A stretch of DNA of 64,000 nucleotides from Apium graveolens (GCF_009905375.1 NC_133647.1:79591583-79655582); one strand, 5' to 3'. Positions 22,379-34,151 are shown, counted from the stretch's first letter. Numbers and translations are program-made. Notes: generated by a model not told the origin, from the letters alone.

Positions 22379-24250
22379 TGAATTGACTTAATTCAATTTT
22401 TTTGACAATTCTGAATCGATACATCTTGGTTGATTATTCATTGATTCAATCACTGAACCCTGATCTTTAATACTTCAAATCAAATCATTTCACTGACACT
22501 CGTTGTCCTTTAACATCTTATTCTTCATGGAGGCTTGAACATATTAATGAACTTCTTCCCATGACTTGGTTACAGATTTAGAGCATTAATTCTATATTTT
22601 GATTCTTTGTACTTTATAAATTGTATAGAATTTTGCATTTTTCCTAAACCCCCTAGGATCGTTTATGAGATATAAGCCATATTGGTTCGATTCGTAGGAG
22701 GCAGATTTGCAAGTGCTTCAAATCACTTCAGTTTGTTGTATCCTGTGAGACGGAAGTCAATTAACCTTCAAAAACGATATGAAAGGGGCTTATATGTATC
22801 AAGTACATTGTGATTTTTACGTGCCTCGAATAATTTATTGGTAACCTTTTCAATAATTTCACTATTAATAAAAGCTATAAATGCTATATCTCATCGGTGT
22901 TTAAAAGAATGTAAGAATTTATGGTGTTAAAAATTTGGGCAGCACTTCTTCTCTTTTTTCCTTAAGAAAATTGAACAAATACCTTGAGAATTGAATTCGC
23001 AAGAGCTTCGTTATCAATGCTAGGAGAAGACTGTTGAAATTATTTCAATCTGCTGGATATATATGAGTATGTATCTTGATTGTAAATATAGGCTACGTGG
23101 CACATTCTAGTCCATGTACTTTGAATGTAGTATGTGGTACTTTTTCTATTTCCTTGTTCTTGAACTCGACATAAGCATATAGGACTCGACCGTTGTATTT
23201 TGGACTCGACAATCAGGAGATAAAGAAGTTAGAGCTCGATCATGTCTATGTTAGGACTCGACCACCACATACATGGACCCTTGAACTCGACAACGCAACT
23301 CCTTGAAGTACTTGAAATTAAAAAGTGAGCTACAAAACTTCCACGTTTCGGAAATAAATCATCTTTTGTTTATAGGAATTGAAAAAACAATTCTTGGAGG
23401 CTTTGGAATCGACATGAAGAAAGAGAGTGAGAGTAGGACTCAACATGGTGCTTTTTTCAATCCTTGGACTCGACTTTGTCTTCTAGTGGAGATCCTGGGC
23501 TCGGCAGTGAGCCTATATGCATGGCTTGCACTCAACAAGAAGCAAAGTTAATCATTGGACTCGATAATGAACTAATATCGAGCCTTGGACTTTGTTTCCT
23601 GGGAAAATCAGCCTTGCACTCGATAATTTGCCCTGTAGTGGCCTAGAACTCGACTAGTTAGGCTAATGAAAGACAAGGCATGACTATTAGTACATTGTGG
23701 TTTCCTTAGCCATTTTTCTAAGCTTTAAAACAATTCATGTATACCCTGAGTTGTAGTCATCTATATCTTCAACTCTTTTAATGTGACAATCTTATTGAGT
23801 ATAAAAACCATTGAACATTTCTTCTAATGATAATACTCAATTTTCTTTCACGGATGACTGACGTCTAGCGTAAATGGTATAGTTCATATACAACTAGTTC
23901 TACACTCAGGCCTTCGTATTTTAAACTATGTAAAAATTGCTAAGTCTTTTACTATATCTAGTCAGCTTCACTTAGAATCTTTTAGGTGTTCACACTAACC
24001 CTAATAACTGTTTCAAATGACTTCAACCTTATTTCCTAGTTGCCCCAACATAGTAATGAACTTCATACGAACTTCTGTTAATGTCCTTTTCACTGCATCT
24101 ACTAAGATAATAATGTATATACGATATACCCAATCTTCATTCTGAACTGATTCTAGTGGAACATTTATTATTTGAAAGTCCTTATTCAATGTTGAGTTAT
24201 CCAAATAATTATTGTTGAGTTAAAAAATTTAGTTTCAATCTTTCTCAACA
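22379..24250 (-). repeat. Copia E 3' LTR remnant
   Basis: The right end ...CTCAACA at 24250 abuts a polypurine tract (ATCTCCCCCTATTTGACC on the plus strand), so this is the start of a minus-strand 3' LTR. About fourteen degenerate copies of GGACTCGACA cluster at 23160-23660, a different motif from copia A's. The left part is missing, as expected if copia A inserted into it. The stretch 22379-23030 has no feature I can name. Confidence 0.5.
23160..23660. repeat. Motif cluster of copia E LTR (GGACTCGACA)
   Basis: About fourteen degenerate copies with irregular 20-60-bp spacing, core ACTCGAC, in one orientation. Confidence 0.8.
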
Positions 24251-25262
24251 ATCTCCCCCTATTTGACCGTTACACATGATGGTCAAATGACAATGGAGAT
24301 GTTACAGTTTGGAGTATAATTCAACTAACTCCAAAAATAGATCTTTAATCAGTTTCTAACATTCAGCTATGGACTTGTAAATAATATTATCCTATACCTT
24401 CTGCATCTTCTATAAATCTTCAAGTTCAGTAGAGAACTGGTTCCTCTCTTCCTTCGGTAAAGTTGTAGATAGATACGTATCACAAACATCATTATATTTC
24501 CCATTCAGGTGAAACTCCCCTTAATTGAACTTCCCTTCCAGATGAGACATAAAGTTGCTTCCAAAATCCTTCTTAATTTTTTAGATATTCCTATAGATAC
24601 CAAAAGAAAGCATTTTGGACTTCTTATCTCCCTTAGTTGAAGAAGAGCTCTGAATGTAACCTCTTCTCCCCCTTAGTTGAGTAATCCTTCAAAGTGTATC
24701 AAAGCAAAGAGCTAATCCTTCCAAATAAATATTGAAGGACCGGGATAATCAACCAAGGTAAAGAAACTATAATAAGTAACCTCACAATGTAAATGTGTGA
24801 TTTCTGTTTAGTGATATCACAATGTGTTTCACTTCACTCTTCAGTCAGGTGTTTGTAACTCAGTCTCACAGTGTGCCACTCACTCAAAACTCCAAATATT
24901 CAAGTGGGCCTGTAATGAAATCCTCTTCATAGAAAAGTTATCTTCTACCTTCGAGGATGGAAATTCTCTATCAAGATATTTATAAATATTCCTTCTGAAA
25001 GGGGAAATTAGAATTCTTTTAAATGGCAGAATTCCTAATATCCCTCAACTTTGATGGATGTGTATACATCATAAACTCGTCAGACGCGGACTTTCCAGAT
25101 CCCAACAAATATCAATAAAATCATTATCAACAAATCCAACACCGAATAAACTCAAATATAAATAAAAAAACATTAAAAAAATACCACAAAAGAAGAGTTA
25201 AAACAAGCACTCCAAAAGAAGAGACACACAAACACCAAAAAATGAACTTTATTAAAGGAAAG
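24251..25262 (-). other. 3' non-coding internal end of copia E
   Basis: Begins with a polypurine tract (complement of ATCTCCCCCTATTTG at 24251-24265) and is otherwise AT-rich, without ORFs. Another C-rich run next to TTAGTTGA at 24668-24683 resembles the polypurine tract. It is comparable in position to 38054-38400 of copia D. It ends where the copia B LTR begins. Confidence 0.5.
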
Positions 25263-25554
25263 TGTTGTGCAAGACATGCCTGCACTATAACAAGACTAAG
25301 TCAAATTGATAACCCTAAGTAAGTTGTATTGTAATCTAAGTTTGCATTTTGAATTATATCACTTAAGTCTGTAAAAATGTTCAAGAGCAGACTGGAGTCT
25401 TTTTCTGTAAACAGTATCAAGCCTAAGAATTATATTTGGAAGAAGATCAAGAAAATCATGCCTCAGAAGAATTATGAAGAAGCTTAGAGTTGAATAAATC
25501 TGTTTTGAGAAAAATGTTCTAAGTCAAGATCTCTACGAGTCACAGATTAAGTGT

Positions 25555-26040
25555 TATAGAGAAGTCATTCGAGAACTCCAGAATGACTTATAGAGAAGTC
25601 GGGAAAGCTACTAGAGAACTCAGAGATATCGACAAGCCAATTGAAGACATGAAGATTGGAGATATTGACAAGTCATTTCTTCACTAGAGAACTCTAGATA
25701 TATCGGTAAGTCAAAATATCACTATGGATCTCTGAGATATCGACAAGTCAAAATATCACTAGAGATCTCTGAGATATCGACAAGTCAAAATATCACTAAT
25801 ATCTCTGAGATATCAACAAGTCAAAATATCATTAGAAATCTCTTAGATATCGATAAGTCTATTTGCCACTATAGAACTCAAAGATATCGATAAGCCAAAG
25901 TGAAGACATGTAGATGAGAGATCTCGAAAAGCTAAATTCTCTTATAGAGAACTTAGAGACCACTACAACTCAAAACAACTATAGAGTAATGAGAGATCTC
26001 GATAAGCCATTATACTTATCGAGATATCAAGTTCTCTATA
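25555..26040. repeat. Motif cluster of copia B LTR (GAGATATCGACAAGTC)
   Basis: About fifteen degenerate copies around TCTCGATAAGTC / ATCGACAAGTC, partly in ~36-bp register at 25680-25860. Confidence 0.82.
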
Positions 26041-26308
26041 TACCAAACTGGAGATCTCGAGGTAAAACTAAAGTACAAAGTGCAAACCAGTTCAATATCC
26101 AAGATTATCAATCAACAAATAATTTAATCAGTTGGATTGACAAGTCTACAAAAAGCAGCTTGAAGAGTACAAGATCAAAGGCCAAGATTAACTAGCAAAG
26201 TAAAGTCATAGGCGTGCAATATTAGCAAAGATACACTAATCCAGAAATAGAAAGATTTGATTATCCAAAAATAGGGTTTAGTACATGATATTGCATGCTG
26301 TGTAATAA

Positions 26309-26341
26309 CCAGTGTTTACTGTTCTATAAAGTAAACACTGG
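26309..26341 (+). promoter_or_regulatory. TATA box inside a perfect hairpin, copia B LTR
   Basis: CCAGTGTTTAC (26309-26319) and its exact reverse complement GTAAACACTGG (26331-26341) enclose an 11-base loop that ends in TATAAA (26325-26330). It lies about 320 bases before the LTR end, the right place for a core promoter. Confidence 0.85.
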
Positions 26342-26651
26342 ATTCTTGGTTCAGCAGTAACAAACAAAAAGATCTTAAATATCTTGTAACTCTCAAGAGA
26401 GAAGCTGAGTTCTTATCATAACAAGAACCCATAAATTTGTAGCAAAACACATACTTGATTTTAATATAAAATTAAGTGAAGTTTTGAAAGATAGTGTGTT
26501 CTTGTGCATGTATTATTATCTCATTTAAATCATACCATCTTTACAAGTTACATTTCTTATCTGCTTTGTTCACCAAACTTAAGAAAAAAACCACTAAATT
26601 TTTTCTAAAACACATTCACCCCTCCCTGTGTTGTATTCATTACCTAACAAG

Positions 26652-26663
26652 TGGTATCAGAGC
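26652..26663 (+). other. Copia B primer binding site (tRNA-iMet)
   Basis: TGGTATCAGAGC two bases after the LTR end, the classical copia primer site complementary to initiator tRNA-Met. Confidence 0.93.
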
Positions 26664-26700
26664 AGAATATGAAAGTAACTAGATTAAAGATCTTGGAAGA

Positions 26701-28003
26701 ATGAATACACAGAAACTTAGCAGCATCAAAATCCCCACCTTTGACAGATCTAACTATATACTATGGAAAAAGAAAATGTTGTTGTTTATCAGGATGGCCA
26801 ATCCACTATACATTCAGATCCTCAAAAATGGCCCTTTTACTCCCATGGTAAGAGTTGAGGAATCTACAGATGGAGACATGGTCATTCTAGCACATTATGC
26901 TCCTAAGGATCCTTCAGAGTACACTGAGCCTGAGAAAGAAAAAGTCTCCCTAGATAGTGGCTTGCAGCTAATTTTGATAGAGTCACTTGACAATGTAATG
27001 TATAATAACATTGTCAACTGTGACACAGCTAAGCAAATCTGGGAGAAAAAAGAGATCTTGTGTAAAGGAACAGAGGACGTTAGGTCAAACCAAAAGAGGA
27101 TTATGGTTTCTCAATATGAGGGGTTTATGGCTAAACCTAAAGAAGGAATTACTGAAGTTTTTGAAAGGTTCAATAAATTGATAAATGACTTGCAGCTACA
27201 TGATAAATATTATGAAGCTGAGGAGGTTAACCTAAAGTTCTTGCTAGATCTTCTGGACCATCTTGGACAGAAAATTTCAGCTATTAGAGAAGGAAGAGAT
27301 TTGAGCAGAATAACTTTGGAAGTTCTATATAGAATCTTGAAGACCTATGAACTTGAAATGATGCAAAGGAAGTCATTGAAAGCACATCATGGATATGTTG
27401 TTGATGGTTCAAGTGATTTAATTGTAAATGGCAGAGAAGAAAGTGAAGATGAGCTAGATGATCAAGTTTCAGTTAGTCAAGCTATGGAACCAAAAAACAA
27501 AGGACCTCAGAAGCAAGTTGTGTTGGAGCCGGAGGAAGATGAATATTACACCTTGGATGAATTAGATGAAATGGATCAGTCTATTGCTTGGCTAAAAAAA
27601 TTTCAAATATTAGAGTCAAGAAGCTAAGGTTTTTCAGAGGCAAGGGACAATCTTCCAACAATAACAATTGGAAACCAAAAACTCAGTTCAATTCAGTTAG
27701 CAAAGGTGGCTACAAAATAGGATTTATGGACAGATCAAAGATAAGGTGCTTCAAGTGTGATGAGTTGGGTCACTTTGCTACTGAATGTAGAAAGCCTAAA
27801 AAGGTGAAGAAAGACAAGGCCTATCTTGAGTTGGAAGCAAAGTATGAACCTCTCTTAAAGAAGCAGTCTGGGAAAGATTATATTACAGAAGGAAAGAGTT
27901 GGGATGATACTGATGTTGATGATGAGGATGAAGAACTTGGAAATTGTGCACTTATGGATTTTGAGCATGGAGAAGCATCCACTTCAAAATTAATGGTACC
28001 AAC
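26701..28003 (+). pseudogene. Copia B gag, N-terminal and central part
   Basis: Starts MNTQKLSSIKIPTFDRSNYILWKK at 26701. The copia gag core (IWEKKEILCKGTEDVRSNQ, FERFNKLINDLQL, LKTYELEM) is intact to about 27590. A frameshift in a seven-A run (27594-27600) then moves to the frame carrying the zinc knuckle C-FK-C-DELG-H-FATE-C (about 27750-27790) and an acidic stretch (SWDDTDVDDEDEE). The frame is cut at 28003 by the Tat LTR and resumes at 52041. This is the best preserved gag in the window. Confidence 0.85.
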
Positions 28004-28585
28004 TGATAGTACATGTAGCTCCTGCAAGGACCAGGTCTGGACTCCTAACTCAATCCAGTCCTGCACACTACTAGTTTTAACTGGCCCAGTCCCTCAAGCC
28101 CAACCTTGGAAGGTCCCAACACGTGAGGCATATGCTAAAACGCATGATAGGGACAACTGTCACCCATCAATCATAGGAATAATCAAGGCACGTGTCAGAA
28201 GATCCTCATAATATTCCCCAATCAGTCATGTCCCGACACGTGTAAAGCATCCATTCCAGCCAGGTGTCCTCCGCTCCTAGAACCGATGACTATGATTAAA
28301 AGGTACCAACCTCTAAACCCTACCCTTGGGCTATAAATAGCCCAAGGAGTAAAGGTTTTGTGGTTAATCACTCTCTCACACTCATATACACACACAGCCA
28401 CCCTGCATTCCTTTCTATCTTCATCTTCCCCAAAAGCGAGTTCTTACTCTCAAACTGGAGGCATTGTGGGACCCAAACCTAATTCTGGTGTTGTTTTGTA
28501 GGAGCCCCACGACAACTACACCACCACCGCGGCGAAGGATCTAGGCACGACATCGGAGGAGCATCCCCGCCACCAGGAGTTCTCA
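28004..28585 (+). repeat. Tat 5' LTR
   Basis: TGATAGTACATG... to ...GGAGTTCTCA, 582 bp. It aligns along its length with 51489-52035; the 3' copy lacks about 35 bases near the end (28502-28545 region). The TATA box lies in a hairpin at 28324-28347. Confidence 0.92.
28324..28347 (+). promoter_or_regulatory. TATA box inside a perfect hairpin, Tat LTR
   Basis: Arms CCTTGGGCTAT and ATAGCCCAAGG (11 bp, perfect) separated by two bases; the TATAAATAG box spans the apex. The 3' LTR copy at 51809-51832 is identical except for one base in the right arm. Confidence 0.9.
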
Positions 28586-29056
28586 TTTGGCACTAGAAGG
28601 AGGGTTCGACATTCTTGGGTCTCGGTGCCCCTGGATTCACCTTTATCAGCAAGCTCTTGAAAGAGTCCCTTTCTTTAACTTGTAAGAACCCAAGAAACCA
28701 AACTCTCTCATAAATATGAATGTCATTTATTTAAGCCACATTTGTGTGTGCTCATTATTTTAGGCCACATTTGTGTGAGCCCTATTTCATTTATTTAAGC
28801 CACGTTTGGGTGTGCTATTGTTAGTTTTGATTGTTTTAGAGCTCTGATTGTACTTTACTTTGCATATTGCCTTTGTTTCCTAAAACCCAGTTGCTCTCTT
28901 TCTACCATTTCATTAACCAGTCCCAGAAGATTGTTTGGACTAGTCCCAGAAAGCTGTTTGTTATTGTTCAGGATAGTTTTTGTAATTTTTAAAAAGCAAA
29001 CTTAGATCGATATTTTTAATTGAGTAATTTTGTTAGTTGTTGGTATTTTTGAGACA
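28586..29056 (+). other. Tat leader with primer binding site
   Basis: The PBS-like TGGCACTAGAAGGAGGG starts at 28588, two bases after the LTR; I cannot assign its tRNA with certainty. The leader then holds three ~36-bp imperfect repeats of a TTTAAGCCACATTTGTGTG-type unit (28726-28815) and a doubled AGTCCCAGAA unit (28920-28960). No ORF. Confidence 0.6.
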
Positions 29057-30820
29057 ATGGCAAGAGAAGGAAAGCATACTTCTGGGAGACCCTCTTCTAG
29101 TACTCAGGTCCAGGAGCCGGACCACTCCCAGGCTCATGACCCGGGAGCGGACCAAGAAACACTCCAGGAGCAACCATTGCAACACACTCCAGTTATGGAG
29201 AGGATTGTTAACATCTGGGATGACATAACCCTTATTGAACTGAACCAATACAAATACACTAATGTCCTGGTGGCTGACGAGCACAAGGCCAACCTCACAA
29301 GTAATGAGCTGGCAGAAGCAATTCGGCTCTACAGGCAGGAGCAAACCCGGCTCAAGGAAGAAGCCGAACTTGAGGAAGAACCGGAGGAGTCCGGAGACTC
29401 CCAACAATCTAAGAGACCTGTCTTTAACCGAATTGGAGCTAAGGGGAAGAAGAACAAAAAGGATTAGGGAAACAAGAAAGAAATAGAAGCGGCCAAGCAA
29501 AAAAGGCTAGAAGATATGCGAGAGGAAATCAGAAAGGAAGAAGAAGCAAATCTCAAACTAAAGATCCAAAGAAGGATGCAGTTAGAAGAAGAAAAGCTAC
29601 TGGCCAAGTCTAAGACCAAGAGAACCCGGAGGGATCCTACTCCGGAGCTAATTTCTGATGACGAAGAAGAGGAGAAGCAAAGACCTGAAAGATATGATCT
29701 ATAAAGTGCAAAGGAAAATGGACAGAGACTCGGGAGTAGAAATTGGGGAAAATTTAACTCCTTTCAGCGACTCCTTGGAGGCTATTCCCTGGCAGCGGAA
29801 CCTAAAGCACTACAATTTTGATTCTTTTGATGGAATGGAAGTCCCAGAAGAACATTTGAACTACTTTGAGTAGATTGTGCAGATATACTACTACAATGAT
29901 TTGACAAAATCCTATTTCTTCGCATCAACTCTTAAGGGAGGGGCCCAGAGATGGTTCAGCAGGATCCCCTCCCGAAGCATCCACAGTTGGAAGGAGTTCC
30001 GCGTAGTATTCCTCAGGAGGTTCCGAGCAAACAAGACACATAAGATGCATATATGTCACCTGGAAACCATCCGACAGCATGACAATGAGTCCCTCTCAGC
30101 CTATATGCGCCGGTTCCAGGAAGCATTCAACAAGGTCTCGAACTTGGACGAGCGCGAAGCTCTGAGCATCTTCATGAGAAACTTAAATCCGGAGCATAAT
30201 GAAAGATACATAGTAGAACTGATCAATAAGGAGCCACAAAGTCTGGAAGCAGCTTACTCCATGGCTGCCAGATTCATAAAGGAAACTGATGTACTCCAGG
30301 CAATGAGGATGACCCGGAGTGGGGGATCTAGGAGTAAGAATTCTGATGATCGACCAAAAGGGGGTTACCATCAGGACAAGAAGTTCAAGCAAAGCCAGCA
30401 GAACCAAGAAAGATAAGCTACTCCAGTTTTTCAGAGACTCGATCCTAAGTCGGAGTCCAAGAGCGATCCAGTACCCACGAAACAGTCCCGGGAGCCAAAG
30501 CAGGAGCCGGACTGGACTCCTCTCAACATGACCCGGGAGGAAATCTTGAAGGAGATAAAAGACAAACCTTTTTATTATCCTCTGAAGCGAATGCAAACTC
30601 CTACGGAGAGCAGGCCTTATAATAGGCAGTGCGATTATCATGAGACACATGGCCACAAGACGGAGAACTTCTTATCACTCAAGTACTTCATCGAGGACCA
30701 AGTAAATAAAGGAAACCTGAATAAGTACTTGGTCCGGGACAGCAACAACAGAGGAGAGGCGCAGAAGAGAGGAAAGAACATAGTTATTGTGGTCCTAGGA
30801 GGCTCCCACTCCCCACCATG
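29057..30820 (+). pseudogene. Tat gag
   Basis: The ATG at 29057 starts MAREGKHTSGRPSSS. A hydrophilic N-terminal part rich in Glu/Lys with coiled-coil character runs to ~29690, broken by a stop at 29467 and a frameshift near 29680. The gag core follows: FDSFDGMEVPEEHLNYFE, FFASTLKGGAQRWF, SWKEFRVVFLRRF and ESLSAYMRRFQEAFNKV (29820-30160). A basic region and a second frameshift (~30420-30530) precede a degenerate zinc finger CDYHETHGHKTENF (about 30630) and NLNKYLVRD. It ends at a TGA at 30819-30821. Confidence 0.82.
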
Positions 30821-30884
30821 AAGCCCGGACTTCGGTAAAGAAGTGCTCTCATTCCAATCACTCCCAGATCTGGTGATATCCATG

Positions 30885-31426
30885 GATGATATTCTTGATG
30901 GAGATGAATGGAAGTCAAAGATGCTTCCATGGATGATATTGTTGGGCTTGATGGAGATGAATGGCAGTCAAAGATGCTTCCATGGATGATATTCTTGTAT
31001 CCAAGGCATCTATCTTGATTGACAGATCAGAATTTTTCCTTAATTTCCTCTTGATGTCAAGCATTGTATCTTCTGGAAGTTTAGAATCTATCATGTCTGA
31101 AATAGCCTTCTTCATCTCCTCAATATCACCCTTCATAGAATCCACATCTCTAGCATGGTGGAGGCCTTGTATTTGCTGAAGTTGCAGGGAGGCAAGATGT
31201 GCCTGAAGGAGCTTCTTGGTGCTTGCATTGGTAGTGGTTTGAAGATCAGTATTTGTCTGATTGATTAACTGGATCAGGGTTGTCTTGAAGTAATGCTCAT
31301 CACAGTTCTTTGAGAATGCCCATGATGGCATACCTGACCTTGAGCTTGAGCCTAATTCTCCCCCTATATCCATTGCTTCATCTTCACTATCCCCACTCCC
31401 ATCTCCAAAGAAATCAGCTGAACCAG
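30885..31426 (-). pseudogene. Captured coiled-coil fragment, antisense in Tat
   Basis: A minus-strand frame (upstream of 31373 it also reads SGSADFFGDGSGDSEDEA) encodes an acidic Ser/Gly segment followed by a heptad-rich coiled coil (MKGDIEEMKKAISDMIDSK, IDALDTRISSMEASLTA). It looks like the C-terminal part of a copia accessory ORF such as that of copia D (39456-40856), not like a gypsy protein. It replaces the section of Tat between DLVIS (30883) and the start of the protease. A ~46-bp block around ISSMEASLT is repeated about 2.5 times at 30885-30995. Confidence 0.5.
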
Positions 31427-31439
31427 ACCATGAAGCCCG

Positions 31440-33660
31440 AACATAGTTATTGATAATGAAGTAAAAAGAATGCTAACATATAATGGCTCCTTGGTAAATA
31501 TTCTCTTCAAGCACACAGTGGATCGAATGCAGTTAGGGAGCGTCCGCTCAAATGATTGTCGGGAGGATCCACTCTATAGGTTCGGGAACAACTTAGTCCT
31601 GATCCAAGGGACCTTGTATCTACCTGTCATTTTTGGAATTGCTCCTAACCAAGTAACTCATATCATCAAGTTCTATGTCATCATCACTCCTTCATCATAC
31701 AATGGAATCATTGGCAGGTCAGCTCTAACTATGATGCAAGCAATAACTTCAATCTCCCATCTCAAGATCAAGTTCCCAACACCGACAGGAGTCGGAAAAA
31801 TAAAGGGAGATTATGGAGTTGCTGAAACATGTTACAGCCAGGGGTTAATCATGGAAGAAACCCACCAGGACAACAAAAGGAAGGCAACAGTCCTTCGCAA
31901 ACAGCAAAGCATCAAGAAGCACCGACCCCGACCAAGGGAAGAAACAACAAAAGAAGTACAATTCATTAAATCAAGTCCGGATCCAGAAGCAAACATACCA
32001 AGTTCAGAAGAACTGACAAGCAACCAAGTCATGGTAGTGAACAAGGTAAGTCAGGTCCTAGACCAAGCCAATCCTACCATGCAAGCAATCAAAGGCAAAA
32101 AATCAGAACAAATTAGCACATATATGAAGAAGAACTCCGAAGCCCGAATTCACCAAATGGTCTCGACCAAAGACCAATCAAAAATCGAAGCCGCAGTTGA
32201 AATAGAGGAAATTCCAATTCATGAAAACAGTCCTAACAAAAAGGTGAAAATTGGGTCAGGACTCGGAGAAATCTTTAGAGAAAAACTGGTGTCCTTGCTC
32301 CGGGAGTACAAACATGTGTTTTCCTGGAGTCCAAGAGACATGCTCAGACTACATGAGTCTATAGCAATGCACAACTTGGACGTCAACCCGAACAGAAATC
32401 CGGTCAAGCAGAAGCGAAGAAACTTCGCCCCGGAGAGGCAAAAAGCAATAGACGAAGAAGTAGAGAAGTTACTCAAAGCAGGAATCATCAAAGAAATCAA
32501 ATACCTGGAGTGGTTAGCTAATATTTTCATGGTAAAGAAGTCGAATGGCAAGTGGAGAATGTGTGTGGACTACACTGATATGAATGATGCATGCCCGAAG
32601 GACCAATACCCTCTCCCCAATATTGATCAGTTGATAGATGCCACCTCCTGACACATCATGCTAACTTTCATAAACGCCTTCTCTAGGTACAACCAGATCA
32701 AGATGAACCCGAAGGACATACCCAAGACAACATTCATAACTCACAGAGCAGTCTATGCTTATGTGATGTTGCCATTTGGACTGACAAGTGCAGGATCCAC
32801 TTACCAAAGAGCCATGAACAAGATATTCAAGTCCCAAATCGGGAGGAACTTGGAGTGCTATGGCGACGACATGATTGCTAAATAAACAACTATACCAGGA
32901 CATATAGAAGATCTGAAAGAGTGTTTTGATAACCTGAGGAAGCATGAACTTAAACTGAATCCGGAGAAATGTACCTTAGGAGTAGGAGCAGGAAAGTTCT
33001 TGGGGTTCATGATCAGCAACCGAGGAAAAGAGGCTAATCTGGAGAAGATAAAAGCAATCCAGGAGATGAAGGCTCCCAAGACCCAAAACGATGTGCAGAA
33101 GCTAGCAGGATCACTACCAGCACTCAGGAGATTTATTTCAAAGTTAGCAGAGAGGTGCTTACCATTTTTCGATTTACTCAAAGGAGCAAACAACAGGAGA
33201 GAGGTAAACTGGAGTCCAGAATACCAGAATGAATTTGAGGAGATCAAGTCCTACCTTTCCCAACCATCAGTCCTAACTAAAGCTCAACCAGGAGAGCCTC
33301 TCTACCTATACTTATCAGCAAGAGCACAAGCAGTAGGAGCCGCCTTAATCCGGGAAGAAAATGGAAGACAACAACCAGTTTACTATGTAAGCCAAGTACT
33401 TAAAGATGCGGAAACCAGGTACCCAAGATTAGAGAAGTTTGCCTTCGCCTTGGTCACAACATCAGAAAAGCTCAGGATTTACTTCCAAGGAAGAGAAATT
33501 AGAGTGGTCACAAATCAGCCTCTAAGGATGATAATTCACAAGCCAGATGTCTCGGGAAGGCTAGTCAATTGGGCTGTGGAGCTAAGGCAGTTCAATTTAA
33601 GCTTCATTCCCAGGACTGCCATTAAAGCTCAAGCACTTGCAGATTTCATAATCGAATGCA
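31440..33660 (+). pseudogene. Tat protease, reverse transcriptase and RNase H
   Basis: The protease core reads TYNGSLVNILF (31476 onward), so the catalytic Asp of D-x-G-S is lost. IIGRSALTMMQAI is the second protease block. RT: VKKSNGKWRMCVDYTDMN, LPNIDQLIDA (a TGA follows at 32649), TFINAFSRYNQIKM where the first catalytic Asp is Asn, MLPFGLTSAGSTYQRAMN, and the active site YGDDM (normally YVDD) near 32860, followed by a TAA. The rest (FLGFMISNRG, RFISKLAERCLPFF) leads into the gypsy RNase H (LYLYLSARAQAVGAALIREE). The RNase H Asp position reads Ser (LYLYLS). Confidence 0.88.
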
Positions 33661-33689
33661 ACTTTCCGGAAGAAGAACCAGAGACAATG

Positions 33690-34151
33690 AATATAGATCC
33701 GGAGACAAACCAAGATGCAAACCCAAGAGATTGGACCTTGAAAGTAGATGGTTCTTCAACAAGCGAGAGGTCGGGAGCCAGACTTATACTAAAAAGTCCT
33801 GAGGGATTCACCATTCAGACAACTATATCTTTCGACTTCCCGACAACAAACAACCAGGCGGAATACGAGGCATTGATTGCAGGACTGGAACTATCCAAGA
33901 CCCTCAAAGTCCAAGACCTGAACATCTACAACGACTCACAGATTGTGGTCAAGCAAACAAACAGAGAATACATAGCAAAGGACCATATTCTGGCAAAGTA
34001 TCAAGCACTAGTTAAAATTTACCTAGCTTCAATCCCGAAGCATCAAGTCCTCCAGATATGTGGAGAAGAAAACAAAGAAGCGGATATTCTATCCAAGTTA
34101 ATCCGGAACTCATCAACTCTGGATTGCTCAGTCTACTTCGAAGAACTCTAA
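33690..34151 (+). pseudogene. Tat second RNase H (archaeal type)
   Basis: A second RNase H domain after the retrotransposon one: WTLKVDGSST (Asp), TTNNQAEYEALIAGL (Glu), IYNDSQIVVKQ (Asp) and NKEADILSK (Asp), so the full D-E-D-D set is present. Tat-lineage gypsy elements are known for this acquired domain. The frame is open from the preceding RNase H to the TAA at 34149. Confidence 0.88.

Larger units (their letters stand above)
25263..26649 (+). repeat. Copia B 5' LTR
   Basis: The right end ...ATTACCTAACA at 26649 is fixed by the primer site. The left end TGTTGTGCAAGAC at 25263 is the best TG start but has no second copy in the window to confirm it. It contains ~15 degenerate copies of GAGATATCGACAAGTC / CTCGATAAGCC (25555-26040) and a TATA box (26325-26330) in the loop of an 11-bp inverted repeat. 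Confidence 0.65.

Noticed and set aside
23303..23646. ORFs over the GGACTCGACA cluster
   Set aside because: Encoded by the non-coding LTR motif cluster; no domain, wrong strand for the element.
21403..24250. A single 2.85 kb copia LTR
   Set aside because: Two different motif clusters, a good LTR terminus at 22378 and LTR lengths of 0.6-1.4 kb in the other copias make two abutting LTRs more likely. Not excluded.
25555..26040. Regularly spaced short repeats resembling a CRISPR array
   Set aside because: Repeats are degenerate, spacing is irregular, the context is a plant LTR with no cas genes. They are the copia B LTR motif cluster.
28588..28604. Assigning the Tat primer site to a named tRNA
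   Set aside because: TGGCACTAGAAGGAGGG does not match any plant tRNA 3' end I can recall with confidence.
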